Counted from the first letter of the stretch, positions 26,695 through 34,803 are shown. The stretch is 64,000 nt of DNA from Candidatus Leucobacter sulfamidivorax (GCA_016771945.1 QZLF01000002.1:892105-956104), one strand, 5' to 3'. A program made the numbers and translations. The notes: generated from the sequence alone by a model not told the origin.

Positions 26695-27662
26695 CGAGGC
26701 ACCTCCCCGGACCGGTCCTCCCCGGCCGCGGCCCGACCCCCGGCGGCCTGCCTCCTCCACTCGCTCGGGGTCATCCCGAAGTGGGAGGCGAACAGCCTGG
26801 AGAAGTGTGCGGCGTCGTTGAAGCCCCGTCTCGATCCGATGGCGGCGACGGTCCAGTGTCGGAGCTTCTCATCGTGGAGGTCGGCAGCCGCCCGGTCCAG
26901 ACGCACATGCCTCACCAGGGTGTTGACGGTGGCATCCGAGCGGCGGAATGTCCGATGCAGGTGTGCGAGAGACACGTGGAGCCCCCTCGCGATGCGGCCC
27001 GGGTTCAACCCGGGATCGTCGGCGTGCGCCTCGATGTAGGCGCGTGCGCGGTCGAGCAGCTCCGCGGCCCGGTCGGGTCTGGTTCCACTCGAGAAGGAGA
27101 GCGAGAGGAGGTCCAGCGCGGACTGGGCCAGCCGCTCGGCGTGGACCACCTCCGCGTCGTGAATCGAATCCGGGATGGCGGTCAGGAGAGCTCCCACCGC
27201 CGGGCCGATGCCGTTCCTCCCGGGGATTCGCACGGCGGTCCGGCGGAGCAACGAGGTCGTCACGGACGAGTCGGCGGGCGCCGCCTGCAGGACGGCCTGT
27301 CGGTGGTCGCCGCTGGGGAAGATCAGATCGTAGGGTCGACTCGCGTCGTAGAGCGCCATGTCTCCGGGCTGGAGCACGGCCTCCCGGCCGTCCTGCTTCA
27401 CCACGCAGTTCCCGCGGAGCTGCACCGAGACCAGCAGGCTGCCGTCCTCGTCGCCGGAGCGCGACCGGCGCACCAGGTGGGGCTCTCCGAGCACCTCCAC
27501 CGTCGCGGCCCGCACTCGTCCCCTCGTCTCGCTGCACATCTTCGCGCGCAGGTAGGCCGTGGACCCCAGGGGTTCGACGTCGAGGTTGAAGAACGAGCTG
27601 CAGAGGCGCTCCCGCCACCCGGCGAGGTCGACCTGCTCCTGCACCTCTGGCGTCATGATCAC
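26691..27662 (-). CDS. AraC-family transcriptional regulator (NitR-like context)
   Basis: A 323-residue regulator with an N-terminal AraC-binding-like/cupin domain (VQLRGNCVVKQDGREAVLQPGDMALYD) and a C-terminal double helix-turn-helix (ARGLHVSLAHLHRTF and IGSRRGFNDAAHFSRLF, ending FGMTPSEWRR). AraC regulators of this type (NitR in Rhodococcus) activate nitrilase genes, and this one is divergent from nitrilase 2. Start 27662, with an alternative ATG two codons later. It probably senses a nitrile or amide (inference). Confidence 0.85.
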   Translation of the reverse strand: MIMTPEVQEQVDLAGWRERLCSSFFNLDVEPLGSTAYLRAKMCSETRGRVRAATVEVLGEPHLVRRSRSGDEDGSLLVSVQLRGNCVVKQDGREAVLQPGDMALYDASRPYDLIFPSGDHRQAVLQAAPADSSVTTSLLRRTAVRIPGRNGIGPAVGALLTAIPDSIHDAEVVHAERLAQSALDLLSLSFSSGTRPDRAAELLDRARAYIEAHADDPGLNPGRIARGLHVSLAHLHRTFRRSDATVNTLVRHVRLDRAAADLHDEKLRHWTVAAIGSRRGFNDAAHFSRLFASHFGMTPSEWRRQAAGGRAAAGEDRSGEVPR

Positions 27663-27782
27663 TCCCTGATCGGAGACTGCTGGTCAATCATTATGACACT
27701 GTCGCGCATGAGAATCCCTTCCCGCCCTTGGAATGATGATCGGGAGGCGAGCGAATCGCCGAAGGTCATCGAAGGAGAGGCA
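27663..27782. promoter_or_regulatory. Divergent control region between araC and nitrilase 2
   Basis: The 120-bp region contains GTCA-N7-TGAC (27683-27697) in an AT-rich patch and AAGGAGAGG ahead of nitrilase 2. The ACAAC-N5-GTTGT operator of the other nitrile promoters is absent, suggesting separate control, possibly by the AraC protein. Confidence 0.35.
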
Positions 27783-28829
27783 ATGTCCGACGTTCTTCCA
27801 TTCACAGCAGCCGCAGTCCAGGCCGAGCCCGCCTGGCTCGACGTCAAGGCCGGCGTCGAGAAGGCCGAGAGCCTCATCGCGGAGGCGTCCCGCAAGGGCG
27901 CCCGGCTCATCGCCTTCCCGGAGACCTGGATCCCCGGGTATCCGCATTTCCTGTGGCTCGGCCCGCAGGCCGCCGGCATGCGGTTCGTCCCCGCTTACCA
28001 CCAGAACTCGATCGTCGTCGGAGACGAGCACTACGAGCGCCTGGCCGCCGCTGCGGCGAAGCACGGCATCACCGTCGTGATGGGCGCGAGCGAGCGCGAC
28101 CAGGGGTCGCTCTTCATGTCCCAGTTCGTCTTCGGCGCCGACGGCTCCACCGTCGCCAACCGTCGGAAGCTCAAGCCCACCCATGTGGAGCGCGCACTCT
28201 TCGGAGAGGCGGACGGCAGCAATATCGCAGTCCACGACGTCGAGGGGATCGGCAGACTGGGCGCTCTGAACTGCTGGGAGCACCTGCAGCCGCTGACCAA
28301 GTACGCGATGTATGGCCTCGGCGAGCAGGTCCATGTCGCCTCTTGGCCGTCGTTCTGCCTCTACCGAGGAGGTGCGCACGCGCTGGGCGCGGAGGTGAAC
28401 ATGGCGGCGAGCCAGGTCTATGCAGTCGAGGGCGGCTGCTTCGTACTCGCCGCCACCACGGTGACGGGTGAGGCCGGGATGGAACTGTTCGCCGCGACCG
28501 AGGAGCAGCGCGCCCTGCTCGGAGGCGGAGGAGGGGGTTCGAGCCGCATCTACGGCCCCGACGGACGTCTGCTCACCGATCCCATCCCCGAGGACGAGGA
28601 AGGGATCGTCTACGCCGAGATCGATCTGTCGATGATCTCTCTCGCCAAGATGGCGGCGGATCCGACGGGCCATTACTCCCGCCCCGACGTCACGCGGCTG
28701 ATCGTCGACCGCACCGTCCGCCGCCCTGTCGAATACCTCGACGAGGGGAGCCGCCCCCGGCCCGATGCGGGTGCGCGCGAGGGTTCCACCGAGAGCGTCG
28801 ATAATGCGTCGGAGAATCCGGCGAACTGA
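27783..28829 (+). CDS. Nitrilase (carbon-nitrogen hydrolase family), copy 2
   Basis: A 348-residue nitrilase with catalytic E47 (FPETWIPGYP), K129 (NRRKLKPTH) and C164 (GALNCWEHLQPLTKYAM). HVERALFGEADGS and the C-terminal GHYSRPDVTRLIVD are true-nitrilase features. It is clearly related to copy 1 at 13594 but diverged, so the two may prefer different nitriles. A glycine run (GGGGGGS) lies near residue 245. Start follows AAGGAGAGG. An osmC-like gene follows 13 nt downstream, and the AraC regulator is divergent. Confidence 0.92.
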   Translation: MSDVLPFTAAAVQAEPAWLDVKAGVEKAESLIAEASRKGARLIAFPETWIPGYPHFLWLGPQAAGMRFVPAYHQNSIVVGDEHYERLAAAAAKHGITVVMGASERDQGSLFMSQFVFGADGSTVANRRKLKPTHVERALFGEADGSNIAVHDVEGIGRLGALNCWEHLQPLTKYAMYGLGEQVHVASWPSFCLYRGGAHALGAEVNMAASQVYAVEGGCFVLAATTVTGEAGMELFAATEEQRALLGGGGGGSSRIYGPDGRLLTDPIPEDEEGIVYAEIDLSMISLAKMAADPTGHYSRPDVTRLIVDRTVRRPVEYLDEGSRPRPDAGAREGSTESVDNASENPAN

Positions 28830-28842
28830 AAGGAGAAGGCCA

Positions 28843-29304
28843 GTGAGAGAAGTGAAGACCGCCACCGCGACCGCGACGTCCGGGCTCAAGATGGAATGCG
28901 TGACCGCCCATCACGAGTTCGTCATCAGCGGGGCGCCCACCATGGGAGGGAATGGGCGCGGAGTCGATCCGGCGGAGACGCTGATCGCCGCTCTGGGCGC
29001 ATGCGCTCTGGTCATCGCGAAGTCCTTCGCGCCGTTGAAGGGCATCGATCTGACCTCGATCAGCGTCGATGTCGTCGGGGAGTTCGACGACTACGGCTTC
29101 GAGTTCCTGCAGCAGGAGGTCAAGTCTTCCCGGGTCGGCTATTCCCGGATCTCCAGCACCTATCGCATCGAGTCGAAGAACTCGGCGGAGGAGGTCGAGG
29201 AATTCATCAGGTTCGTCGAGGGGAACTGCCCCGTCAGGGACACGCTCGAAGCTGCTCCGGAGTTCGCGACCTCCGTGGTCCACACGGCGGCCGCCGCGAG
29301 CTGA
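28843..29304 (+). CDS. OsmC-family protein
   Basis: A 153-residue OsmC/Ohr-like protein. The two family cysteines are present, C54 in AALGACALV and C129 in EGNCPVRDTL, so thiol-dependent peroxidase or thiol chemistry is likely. Members of this family occur beside nitrilase and cyanide-related genes, where the role is unclear. Start GTG 28843 follows AGGAGA. Co-transcribed with nitrilase 2. It may protect against peroxide or handle a thiol adduct formed in the pathway (inference). Confidence 0.85.
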   Translation: MREVKTATATATSGLKMECVTAHHEFVISGAPTMGGNGRGVDPAETLIAALGACALVIAKSFAPLKGIDLTSISVDVVGEFDDYGFEFLQQEVKSSRVGYSRISSTYRIESKNSAEEVEEFIRFVEGNCPVRDTLEAAPEFATSVVHTAAAAS

Positions 29305-29326
29305 GAGTCGGGGGTCCGGTGCTCGT

Positions 29327-29352
29327 GCGCCCGGTGCTGATGCGCCGGGCGC
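29327..29352 (+). terminator. Hairpin after the nitrilase 2-osmC operon
   Basis: GCGCCCGG at 29327-29334 pairs with CCGGGCGC at 29345-29352 around a 10-nt loop, 22 nt after the osmC stop. No T-run follows. A promoter-like pair, TTGGAG (29375-29380) and TACCAT (29400-29405), lies beyond it for the next gene. Confidence 0.5.
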
Positions 29353-29449
29353 ATGAGCGTCGACGAAGTCGGCATTGGAGGCGCCCCGCACGCCGGCCCT
29401 ACCATCGCAAGTGCCGATCGGCAAGAACTCGAAAGTCGGAGGTCGTGTA

Positions 29450-30829
29450 ATGAGTATCGTCCTGGGTGCATTCTTCAATCTGAACCCCAACGGCCTGGTC
29501 GGCACGAGCTGGAGGCATCCCTCGAACACCTCGCTGGAATACCTGACGATCGACTACTGGACCGACATCGCGCGGGAGCTCGAGTCGGGCGGATTCGACA
29601 TCATGTTCTTCGCCGACAACTACGGGTACCCCACGGACCGCGAAGGGAACCTCATCGCGCGAGCGGTGACCGATGCCACGCACTTCCCCATGGGCGATCC
29701 GATCACGCTGGTCTCGGCGGTCGCCGCGGCGACCACGACCCTCGGCGTCGTCGTGACCTCGTCGACCACGGTCGAGCGCGCTCCCGCGGTCGCCCGTCGG
29801 TACGGAACCCTGGATCACCTTACTCGAGGGCGCATCGGCTGGAACATCGTGACGGGCGCTGCGCAGGCAGCCGTCGGAGACCTCTTCGGGGAGGAGCCGC
29901 TGCCGCACGACGCGCGATACGAGCAGGCCGAGGAGCATCTCGCAGTGTGCCTGCGGCTCTGGGAGCAGTCCTGGGAGGCCGGTGCGCTCCGCGAGGACAA
30001 GGCGGCGAGCGTCTTTGCCGACGGCGACGCGGTGCACCGGGTCGAGTTTGAGGGCCGTTACGTGCGTACGCGCGGGGCGTTCCCGCTCCCGCCCTCGCCG
30101 CAGCGGACCCCGTTCCTCGTGCAGGCGGGAACCTCCGAAGCGGGCAAGAACTTCGCGGCGAAGTATGCCGAGCTCGTCTTCGTCGCGGGCGTGGACGCTC
30201 CGACCATCGCCGGGCACGTCACCGACCTGCGCGCGCGAGCAGTCGAGAACGGTCGTCCGGCGGACGGCATCAAGATGCTCGCGGGTGCCTACTTCGTGCT
30301 CGACTCGGATGACGAGGGCGCCCGCGCGAAGTATCAGGACATGATGAGCTACACGAACATCGAACAGGCCGCGACCTATTTCGCGTGGGCGACGGGCATC
30401 GATCTCGCCGGATACCCCCTCGACGAGCCGATGCCAGACCTGGGGACGAACGAGGGGCAGTCGATCCTGGCGGGCTTCCAGAATCTGGCGGAGGGCCGCA
30501 ACGCGACGCCGCGCGAGATTCTGGAGCGCATCCGCGACCAGGGGATCAACGGCATGGTGTTCGTCGGCGGGCCCGAGACCGTCGCCGACGAGGTCGAGAA
30601 GTTCCTCGACGAGACGGAGATCGACGGCTTCCTCCTGCAGCCGTTCATCAGCCCTCAGACCTATCGCGACTTCATCGAGCACCTGGTGCCGATGCTGCGC
30701 AGCCGCGGCATCATGTCGGAGGAGAAGGAGCCGACCACGCTGCGGCGGAAGGTGTTCCCCGACGGCGGCGACCTGCTTCCTGCCGAGCACCCGGGGGCGC
30801 AGCTTCGTGCCCGGGTCCGACAGGCCTGA
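29450..30829 (+). CDS. NtaA/SnaA/DszA-family FMN-dependent monooxygenase
   Basis: A 459-residue LLM enzyme of the NtaA/DszA family with FADNYGYPTDREGNLI, RRYGTLDHLTRGRIGWNIVTG, the LWEQSWEAGALREDKAASVF insertion and PSPQRTPFLVQAGTSEAGK. Start ATG 29450 follows GGAGG. It seems to have its own promoter after the nitrilase 2-osmC terminator, and its end meets the convergent metQ2. It may oxidise a nitrile-derived or organosulfur substrate; a separate flavin reductase is needed. Confidence 0.82.
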   Translation: MSIVLGAFFNLNPNGLVGTSWRHPSNTSLEYLTIDYWTDIARELESGGFDIMFFADNYGYPTDREGNLIARAVTDATHFPMGDPITLVSAVAAATTTLGVVVTSSTTVERAPAVARRYGTLDHLTRGRIGWNIVTGAAQAAVGDLFGEEPLPHDARYEQAEEHLAVCLRLWEQSWEAGALREDKAASVFADGDAVHRVEFEGRYVRTRGAFPLPPSPQRTPFLVQAGTSEAGKNFAAKYAELVFVAGVDAPTIAGHVTDLRARAVENGRPADGIKMLAGAYFVLDSDDEGARAKYQDMMSYTNIEQAATYFAWATGIDLAGYPLDEPMPDLGTNEGQSILAGFQNLAEGRNATPREILERIRDQGINGMVFVGGPETVADEVEKFLDETEIDGFLLQPFISPQTYRDFIEHLVPMLRSRGIMSEEKEPTTLRRKVFPDGGDLLPAEHPGAQLRARVRQA

Positions 30830-30856
30830 GGCCGGGCCCGGGCCGAACCACGATGC

Positions 30857-31780
30857 TCAGCCGTCGAGCGGGAGCAGGATGTTCGACGGCACCGGGTTCT
30901 CCGCGAGCCACTGCTGCACGGCCGAATCCTGGAACGCGGCCACGAGCTTCTTGATGTTCTCCGTGTCCTTCCAGCGGCTGCCGATGGTCAGCTGCCCGGC
31001 GAACTCGTCGGGGGTCCGCGGCGCGAAGATCTGCCGCTCGATCGGGATGTCGGCCGAGAGGTAGTACTCGGTGTAGCCGACGGCGGCGTCGAGGTCGGGC
31101 AGGGCGCGGGACTGGGCCGCGAAGTCGAGCAGCTTGAACTGCAGGTTCTTCGGGTTCTTCACGATGTCGTCGACCGAGGCCTCGTAGTAGGGGATGCTCG
31201 GGTCGACCTCGATGAGGCCGGCCTGCTGCAGCACCCAGAGCCCCTGGGCCTCGTTCGCGGGGTCGGAGTACAGCGAGATCGTGGCGCCGTCGGGCAGCTC
31301 CTCGACCGAGTCGTACTTGTCGGACCAGAGCGCGAAGCCCCAGCGGAACACCGGCGTCGCCGCCTCGAGCTGGAAGTCCGGGTTGGCCTCGAGCACCTGT
31401 CCCAGCCAGAGCTTGTGCTGGTAGATGGTGCCGGCGACCTCGCCCTCGCTGACGGCCCGGTTCAGCGTCGTACTGTCCGCGAGCCCCTTGAAGGCGATCG
31501 TGATGCCGTACTTCGGCGCGACCTCCTCGGCGACGAACTCGATCAGCGCGGTCTCGGTCGGCTGGCCCTCGACCGTGGTGATGAGGAGCGTCGCGCCCTC
31601 GGTCTCGTTCGCGGTGCGGGCGTCGCCGAGCCGCGGTACGACGATCGCCGCGGCGATCGCCAGCGCGGCGACGCCGGCCCCGACGATCCAGGGCCACTTG
31701 CGCCGTTTCTTCAGCTCGAACTCGTCGGTCGGCCCGGCCGTCTCATTCGACGGCGCCTCGTTCGATGTCGTCTCGCTCAT
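30857..31780 (-). CDS. metQ: MetQ/NlpA-family substrate-binding protein 2, membrane-anchored
   Basis: A 307-residue NlpA-family binding protein, clearly diverged from the one at 9112. It includes APKYGITIAFKGLADSTTLNRAVSEGEVAGTIYQHKLWL and a SLYSDPANEAQGLWVLQQAGLIEVD motif at the usual MetQ place. There is no lipobox. A hydrophilic stretch with KKRRKWP is followed by one hydrophobic helix (WIVGAGVAALAIAAAIVV), so again a membrane anchor. Start follows AAGGAAG. It belongs to the metN2-metI2 operon, now separated from metI2 by an IS element. The ligand may be an organosulfur compound rather than methionine. Confidence 0.85.
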   Translation of the reverse strand: MSETTSNEAPSNETAGPTDEFELKKRRKWPWIVGAGVAALAIAAAIVVPRLGDARTANETEGATLLITTVEGQPTETALIEFVAEEVAPKYGITIAFKGLADSTTLNRAVSEGEVAGTIYQHKLWLGQVLEANPDFQLEAATPVFRWGFALWSDKYDSVEELPDGATISLYSDPANEAQGLWVLQQAGLIEVDPSIPYYEASVDDIVKNPKNLQFKLLDFAAQSRALPDLDAAVGYTEYYLSADIPIERQIFAPRTPDEFAGQLTIGSRWKDTENIKKLVAAFQDSAVQQWLAENPVPSNILLPLDG

Positions 31781-31910
31781 GATGTTCTTCCTTGCTTTCT
31801 GATGGTGGTCTCGATGGTGGGAGTCGCTCGGGTTCCGGGCGCGCGGGCATGGCGGATCGGGCCCGGGATCGCGCCGGGACCGGATCCTGGGATCTCGACG
31901 GTGCAGCTAG

Positions 31911-32833
31911 GGCGTGTCTCGTAAAGTTTCTTGATGGGGGGCTGGGATCGTGGAACTATGTCACGATTCCAGCTCCTTTCGGATGATCAATGGGCCCTCA
32001 TCTCGGGCCTCATGCCTGGCCCTACTGGGAAACAGGGACGCCCGTTCGCAGACGCTCGCACAATGGTCGAGGGCATCATCTACCGGTATCGGTGCGGGAT
32101 CGCCTGGCGGGATCTCCCGGAAGTGTTCGGCCCCTGGCAGACCGTCTGGCGATGGCATCGCCGGATGGCTGGTGACGGCACCTGGGATCAGGCGCAGCGC
32201 CTGCTTCACGAACTTGCAGACCGGAACGGCTTGGTCGACTGGTCGGTGTCGGTGGATTCCACGATCGCGCGTGCGCATCAGCACGCAACCAATGTCACGC
32301 GCCTAAAAAAGGGATTCATCGAATTACAAGAATCTGCTGACCGAGCCGCTTGACCACGCGGTTGGCCGTTCTCGTGGTGGTCTCTCGACGAAGACGCACC
32401 AGTTGGTCGATGGGCAGGGCCTGCCGCTCGTGACGCTCTGCACCGCAGGTCAAGATGGGGACTCGCCGATGTTCGTCCCGCTCATGGAGCACGTGCAGAT
32501 CGGCCGCCGCACCAGACCCGATGCGGTCTTGGGCGACAAGGCGTACTCGTCACGCAAGAACCGCGAGTATCTTCGAGAGCATCGCGTCGAGGCGGTCATT
32601 CCTGAGCCCCGCGACCAGCAAGCACACCGAAAGCGCCGCGGCCGTACCGGTGGCAGACCACCGAAGTTCGATGCCGAGAAATACCGGGGTAGGAACGTGA
32701 TCGAGCGTGGCTATTGTCGGCTCAAGCAGTGGCGCGGGCTCGCAACCCGATACGACAAGCTCGCGGTCGTGTACCGGGCCGCGGTCGTCCTGAACGGGGT
32801 CGTAGCCTGGCTCAACTATTTACGAGACACGCC
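31911..32833 (+). mobile_element. IS5-family (IS427-group-like) insertion sequence
   Basis: A 923-bp element with 15-bp perfect terminal inverted repeats, GGCGTGTCTCGTAAA at 31911-31925 and its complement at 32819-32833. CTAG flanks it on both sides (31907-31910 and 32834-32837), the YTAR-type 4-bp target duplication of IS5 elements. Two overlapping transposase frames are encoded. It sits just behind the metI2 stop, between metI2 and metQ2, oriented against that operon. Intact ends and duplication suggest a recent insertion. Confidence 0.93.
31958..32353 (+). CDS. IS5-family transposase, N-terminal part (ORF A)
   Basis: 131 residues with the IS5/IS427 N-terminal domain (LLSDDQWALISGLMPGP, GIIYRYRCGIAWRDLPEVFGPWQTVWRWHRR) and the first catalytic aspartate in VDSTIARAHQHA. 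The frame ends soon after an A6 run (32305-32310). The rest of the transposase is in the +1 frame, so a full DDE enzyme requires frameshifting or slippage. Confidence 0.85.
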   Translation: MSRFQLLSDDQWALISGLMPGPTGKQGRPFADARTMVEGIIYRYRCGIAWRDLPEVFGPWQTVWRWHRRMAGDGTWDQAQRLLHELADRNGLVDWSVSVDSTIARAHQHATNVTRLKKGFIELQESADRAA

Positions 32834-32837
32834 CTAG
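32307..32837 (+). CDS. IS5-family transposase, C-terminal part (ORF B)
   Basis: This frame opens at 32307, inside the A6 run. It carries NYKNLLTEPLDHAVGRSRGG (family junction sequence), the second catalytic aspartate in VLGDKAYSSRKNRE and the glutamate in ERGYCRLKQWRGLATRYDK. The start shown is the first codon after an in-frame stop, not a known initiation codon; fusion to ORF A is expected. The TAG stop at 32835-32837 lies in the target duplication, outside the element. Confidence 0.8.
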   Translation, partial: KRDSSNYKNLLTEPLDHAVGRSRGGLSTKTHQLVDGQGLPLVTLCTAGQDGDSPMFVPLMEHVQIGRRTRPDAVLGDKAYSSRKNREYLREHRVEAVIPEPRDQQAHRKRRGRTGGRPPKFDAEKYRGRNVIERGYCRLKQWRGLATRYDKLAVVYRAAVVLNGVVAWLNYLRDTP

Positions 32838-33598
32838 CCGATGCGGGGCTTCGCCAGCTGCGGGGTGGTCTTCTTGACGATGAGGTCGCCGATCAGCTGC
32901 ACCGCCCCGACGAGCAGCACGAGCGTGATCACGGTCGCGAGCATCACGTTCTGGTCGAAGCGCTGATACCCGTAGACCACGGCCACGTAGCCCAGCCCGC
33001 CGGCGCCGATCGTGCCCGCGATAGCGGAGTAGTCGACCATCGCGATCGAGTTGATGGTGAGGCCGCCGAGCAGGATCGGGACCGCCTCGTGCAGCTGCAC
33101 GCTGCGGACGACCTGCAGCTTCGAGGCCCCCGAGGCGCGCGCCACCCGGACCTGCAGCGGCGGGATGGTGCGCACCGCGTTCTCGACGAGCCGGGCGAAG
33201 AAGGCCGTGCCCGCGATGGACATCGGCACGACGGCCGCCGCGATGCCGATGCTCGTGCCGACGATGAGCCGCGTGAAGGGGATGATCGCGGCCATGAGCA
33301 CGAGGAAGGGGAGGGAGCGCCCGATGCTGATCACCCAGCTCAGGATCGTGTGGAGCGTGCGGTTCGGGAAGAGGCCGCCCTCGGAGAGGTTGAAGACCAG
33401 CAGTCCGAGCGGGGTGCCGAGCAGCACGACGACGGCCATGACGATGCCGACCATCGCGACGGTCTCGCCGATCGCGGGGAGCAGGAGTCCGAGGATGCGC
33501 ATCAGCTCGTCCGTGCCCTGCAGCTCCCCGGAGGCCGCGAACGAGGTTCCGGGCGCGGTCGTCAGCGCAGCCGGCAGCGCCGTCGCGAGGGCGCTCAT
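32834..33598 (-). CDS. metI: Methionine-type ABC transporter permease 2
   Basis: A 254-residue MetI-type permease with an N-terminal extension of about 35 residues, then helices and the coupling loop VRVARASGASKLQVVRSVQLHEAVP, and the family end SIAMVDYSAIAGTIGAGGLGYVAVVYGYQRFD. It starts in a 4-nt overlap with metN2. Its TAG stop falls in the CTAG sequence duplicated by the IS insertion, so the protein is intact, but the transcript to metQ2 is interrupted by 923 bp. Confidence 0.88.
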   Translation of the reverse strand: MSALATALPAALTTAPGTSFAASGELQGTDELMRILGLLLPAIGETVAMVGIVMAVVVLLGTPLGLLVFNLSEGGLFPNRTLHTILSWVISIGRSLPFLVLMAAIIPFTRLIVGTSIGIAAAVVPMSIAGTAFFARLVENAVRTIPPLQVRVARASGASKLQVVRSVQLHEAVPILLGGLTINSIAMVDYSAIAGTIGAGGLGYVAVVYGYQRFDQNVMLATVITLVLLVGAVQLIGDLIVKKTTPQLAKPRIG

Positions 33599-34650
33599 GC
33601 GTTCGCTCCGCTCAGCGCCAGTGCCTCGTCGCGGAACGGTGCGGTATCGGCGGAGAGCGTATCCTCCACCCGCTCGGGCAGGAGCCCGCAGCGGAGCACG
33701 CTCTCGGCGAAGGCCCGTGCCCGATCCGCCTCCACCTGCAGCAGGACGTAGCCGACGCGGGAGCCGTGGACCACGCGCACGTCGGCCTCCAGCACGCCGA
33801 TCGGCGCGCCGATCTCGGCGCCCACGAGCGAGATCCAGTCGGGGCGGATGTCCTGCGCCCGATAGGAGACGCGCCAGAGCTCGTGCCCCGCCGCCGCGCG
33901 CAGCTCGGAGACCTCGGAGTCGCTGGAGATGAGCGCCGAGCCGACCTGGGAGGATCCGTCGACCAGTAGATCGGAGAGGCGCCCGTACTCGGCGATGCGG
34001 CCGGCCTCGATCCGCGCCACGGTGTCGGCGACCTCGATGACGGTCTCCATCTCGTGCGTGATGAACAGCACCGAGAGGTTCAGGTCGGCGCGCAGCTCCT
34101 TGAGCAGCCGGACGATCGACCGCGTGGTCTCGGGATCGAGGCCCGAGGTGGCCTCGTCGGAGAGCAGCACCGTCGGCCGCAGGGCGAGCGCCCGGGCGAT
34201 GCCCACGCGCTGGCGCCGGCCGCCGGAGAGCTGGTGCGGGTAGTAGTCGGCGCGGTGCGCGAGCCCCACGCGGTCGAGCAGCTCGGCGACGCGCTGCCTG
34301 CGGGCCCGGTCCGTGAGGCCGAGGTAGCGCAGGGGCAGGGCGATGTTCTCGGCGGCGGTGCGGCGGCTCTGCAGCCCGTCGGACTGGAAGATCGTGCCGA
34401 TCCCGCGGCGCGCGATGCGCAGCTCGCGCTCCTTCAGGCTGGAGAGGTCTCGCCCGTTCACGCGCACGCTGCCGGAGGTCGGGCGCTCGAGCAGGTTGAT
34501 GCAGGCGGCGAGCGTGCTCTTGCCTGCGCCGCTCGGGCCCACCACCGCGAGGATCTCGCCCTCCTGCACGGTGAGGTCGACGTCGTCGAGCACCCTCACC
34601 GCTCCCTGTCTGGTCGGATACTCCTTGACGAGATGCTCGAGCGCGATCAC
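33595..34650 (-). CDS. metN: Methionine-type ABC transporter ATP-binding protein 2
   Basis: A 351-residue ATPase with Walker A GPSGAGKST, signature LSGGRRQRVGIARALA, Walker B VLLSDEATSGLD and a C-terminal NIL-like domain (about 270-345), as in MetN. Start GTG 34650 (VIALEHLVKEYP) is chosen because AGGAGA lies 9 nt upstream and homology begins there. An in-frame ATG at 34740 would add 30 residues that resemble no MetN. First gene of metN2-metI2-[IS]-metQ2. Confidence 0.87.
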   Translation of the reverse strand: MIALEHLVKEYPTRQGAVRVLDDVDLTVQEGEILAVVGPSGAGKSTLAACINLLERPTSGSVRVNGRDLSSLKERELRIARRGIGTIFQSDGLQSRRTAAENIALPLRYLGLTDRARRQRVAELLDRVGLAHRADYYPHQLSGGRRQRVGIARALALRPTVLLSDEATSGLDPETTRSIVRLLKELRADLNLSVLFITHEMETVIEVADTVARIEAGRIAEYGRLSDLLVDGSSQVGSALISSDSEVSELRAAAGHELWRVSYRAQDIRPDWISLVGAEIGAPIGVLEADVRVVHGSRVGYVLLQVEADRARAFAESVLRCGLLPERVEDTLSADTAPFRDEALALSGANA

Positions 34651-34734
34651 TGTCCGGTTCTCCTCTGCTGGGGCCTGCCTCGGGGAGCCGTCGGTCGCGG
34701 TCTCCTCAGGAAAAGCTACAGAGTTTCCGGCGCG

Positions 34735-34769
34735 AATCATTCTTTATGATTCTTTATTGCATAACGTTA
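34735..34769. promoter_or_regulatory. AT-rich operator/promoter region of metN2
   Basis: The perfect inverted repeat AATCAT-N5-ATGATT (34735-34751) and the palindrome TAACGTTA (34762-34769) lie in an unusually AT-rich patch about 85-120 nt upstream of metN2. This is the expected position for promoter and operator. The regulator is not identifiable, and no SAM riboswitch structure is visible. Confidence 0.5.
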
Positions 34770-34789
34770 CATTATGTTTCAAGCGGGGT

Positions 34790-34803
34790 GCGCAAAGCTG
34801 CGC
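34790..34803. terminator. Short hairpin behind the SfnG-like gene
   Basis: GCGCA and TGCGC pair around AAGC, 72 nt after the stop of the SfnG-like gene on the minus strand. A weak terminator candidate separating it from the metN2 promoter. Nothing else is recognised in 34804-34874. Confidence 0.3.

Noticed and set aside
32403-32837. Independent gene start for transposase ORF B
   Set aside because: TTG 32403 has no ribosome-binding site and the family homology continues upstream to the A6 run, so it is the C-terminal half of one transposase.
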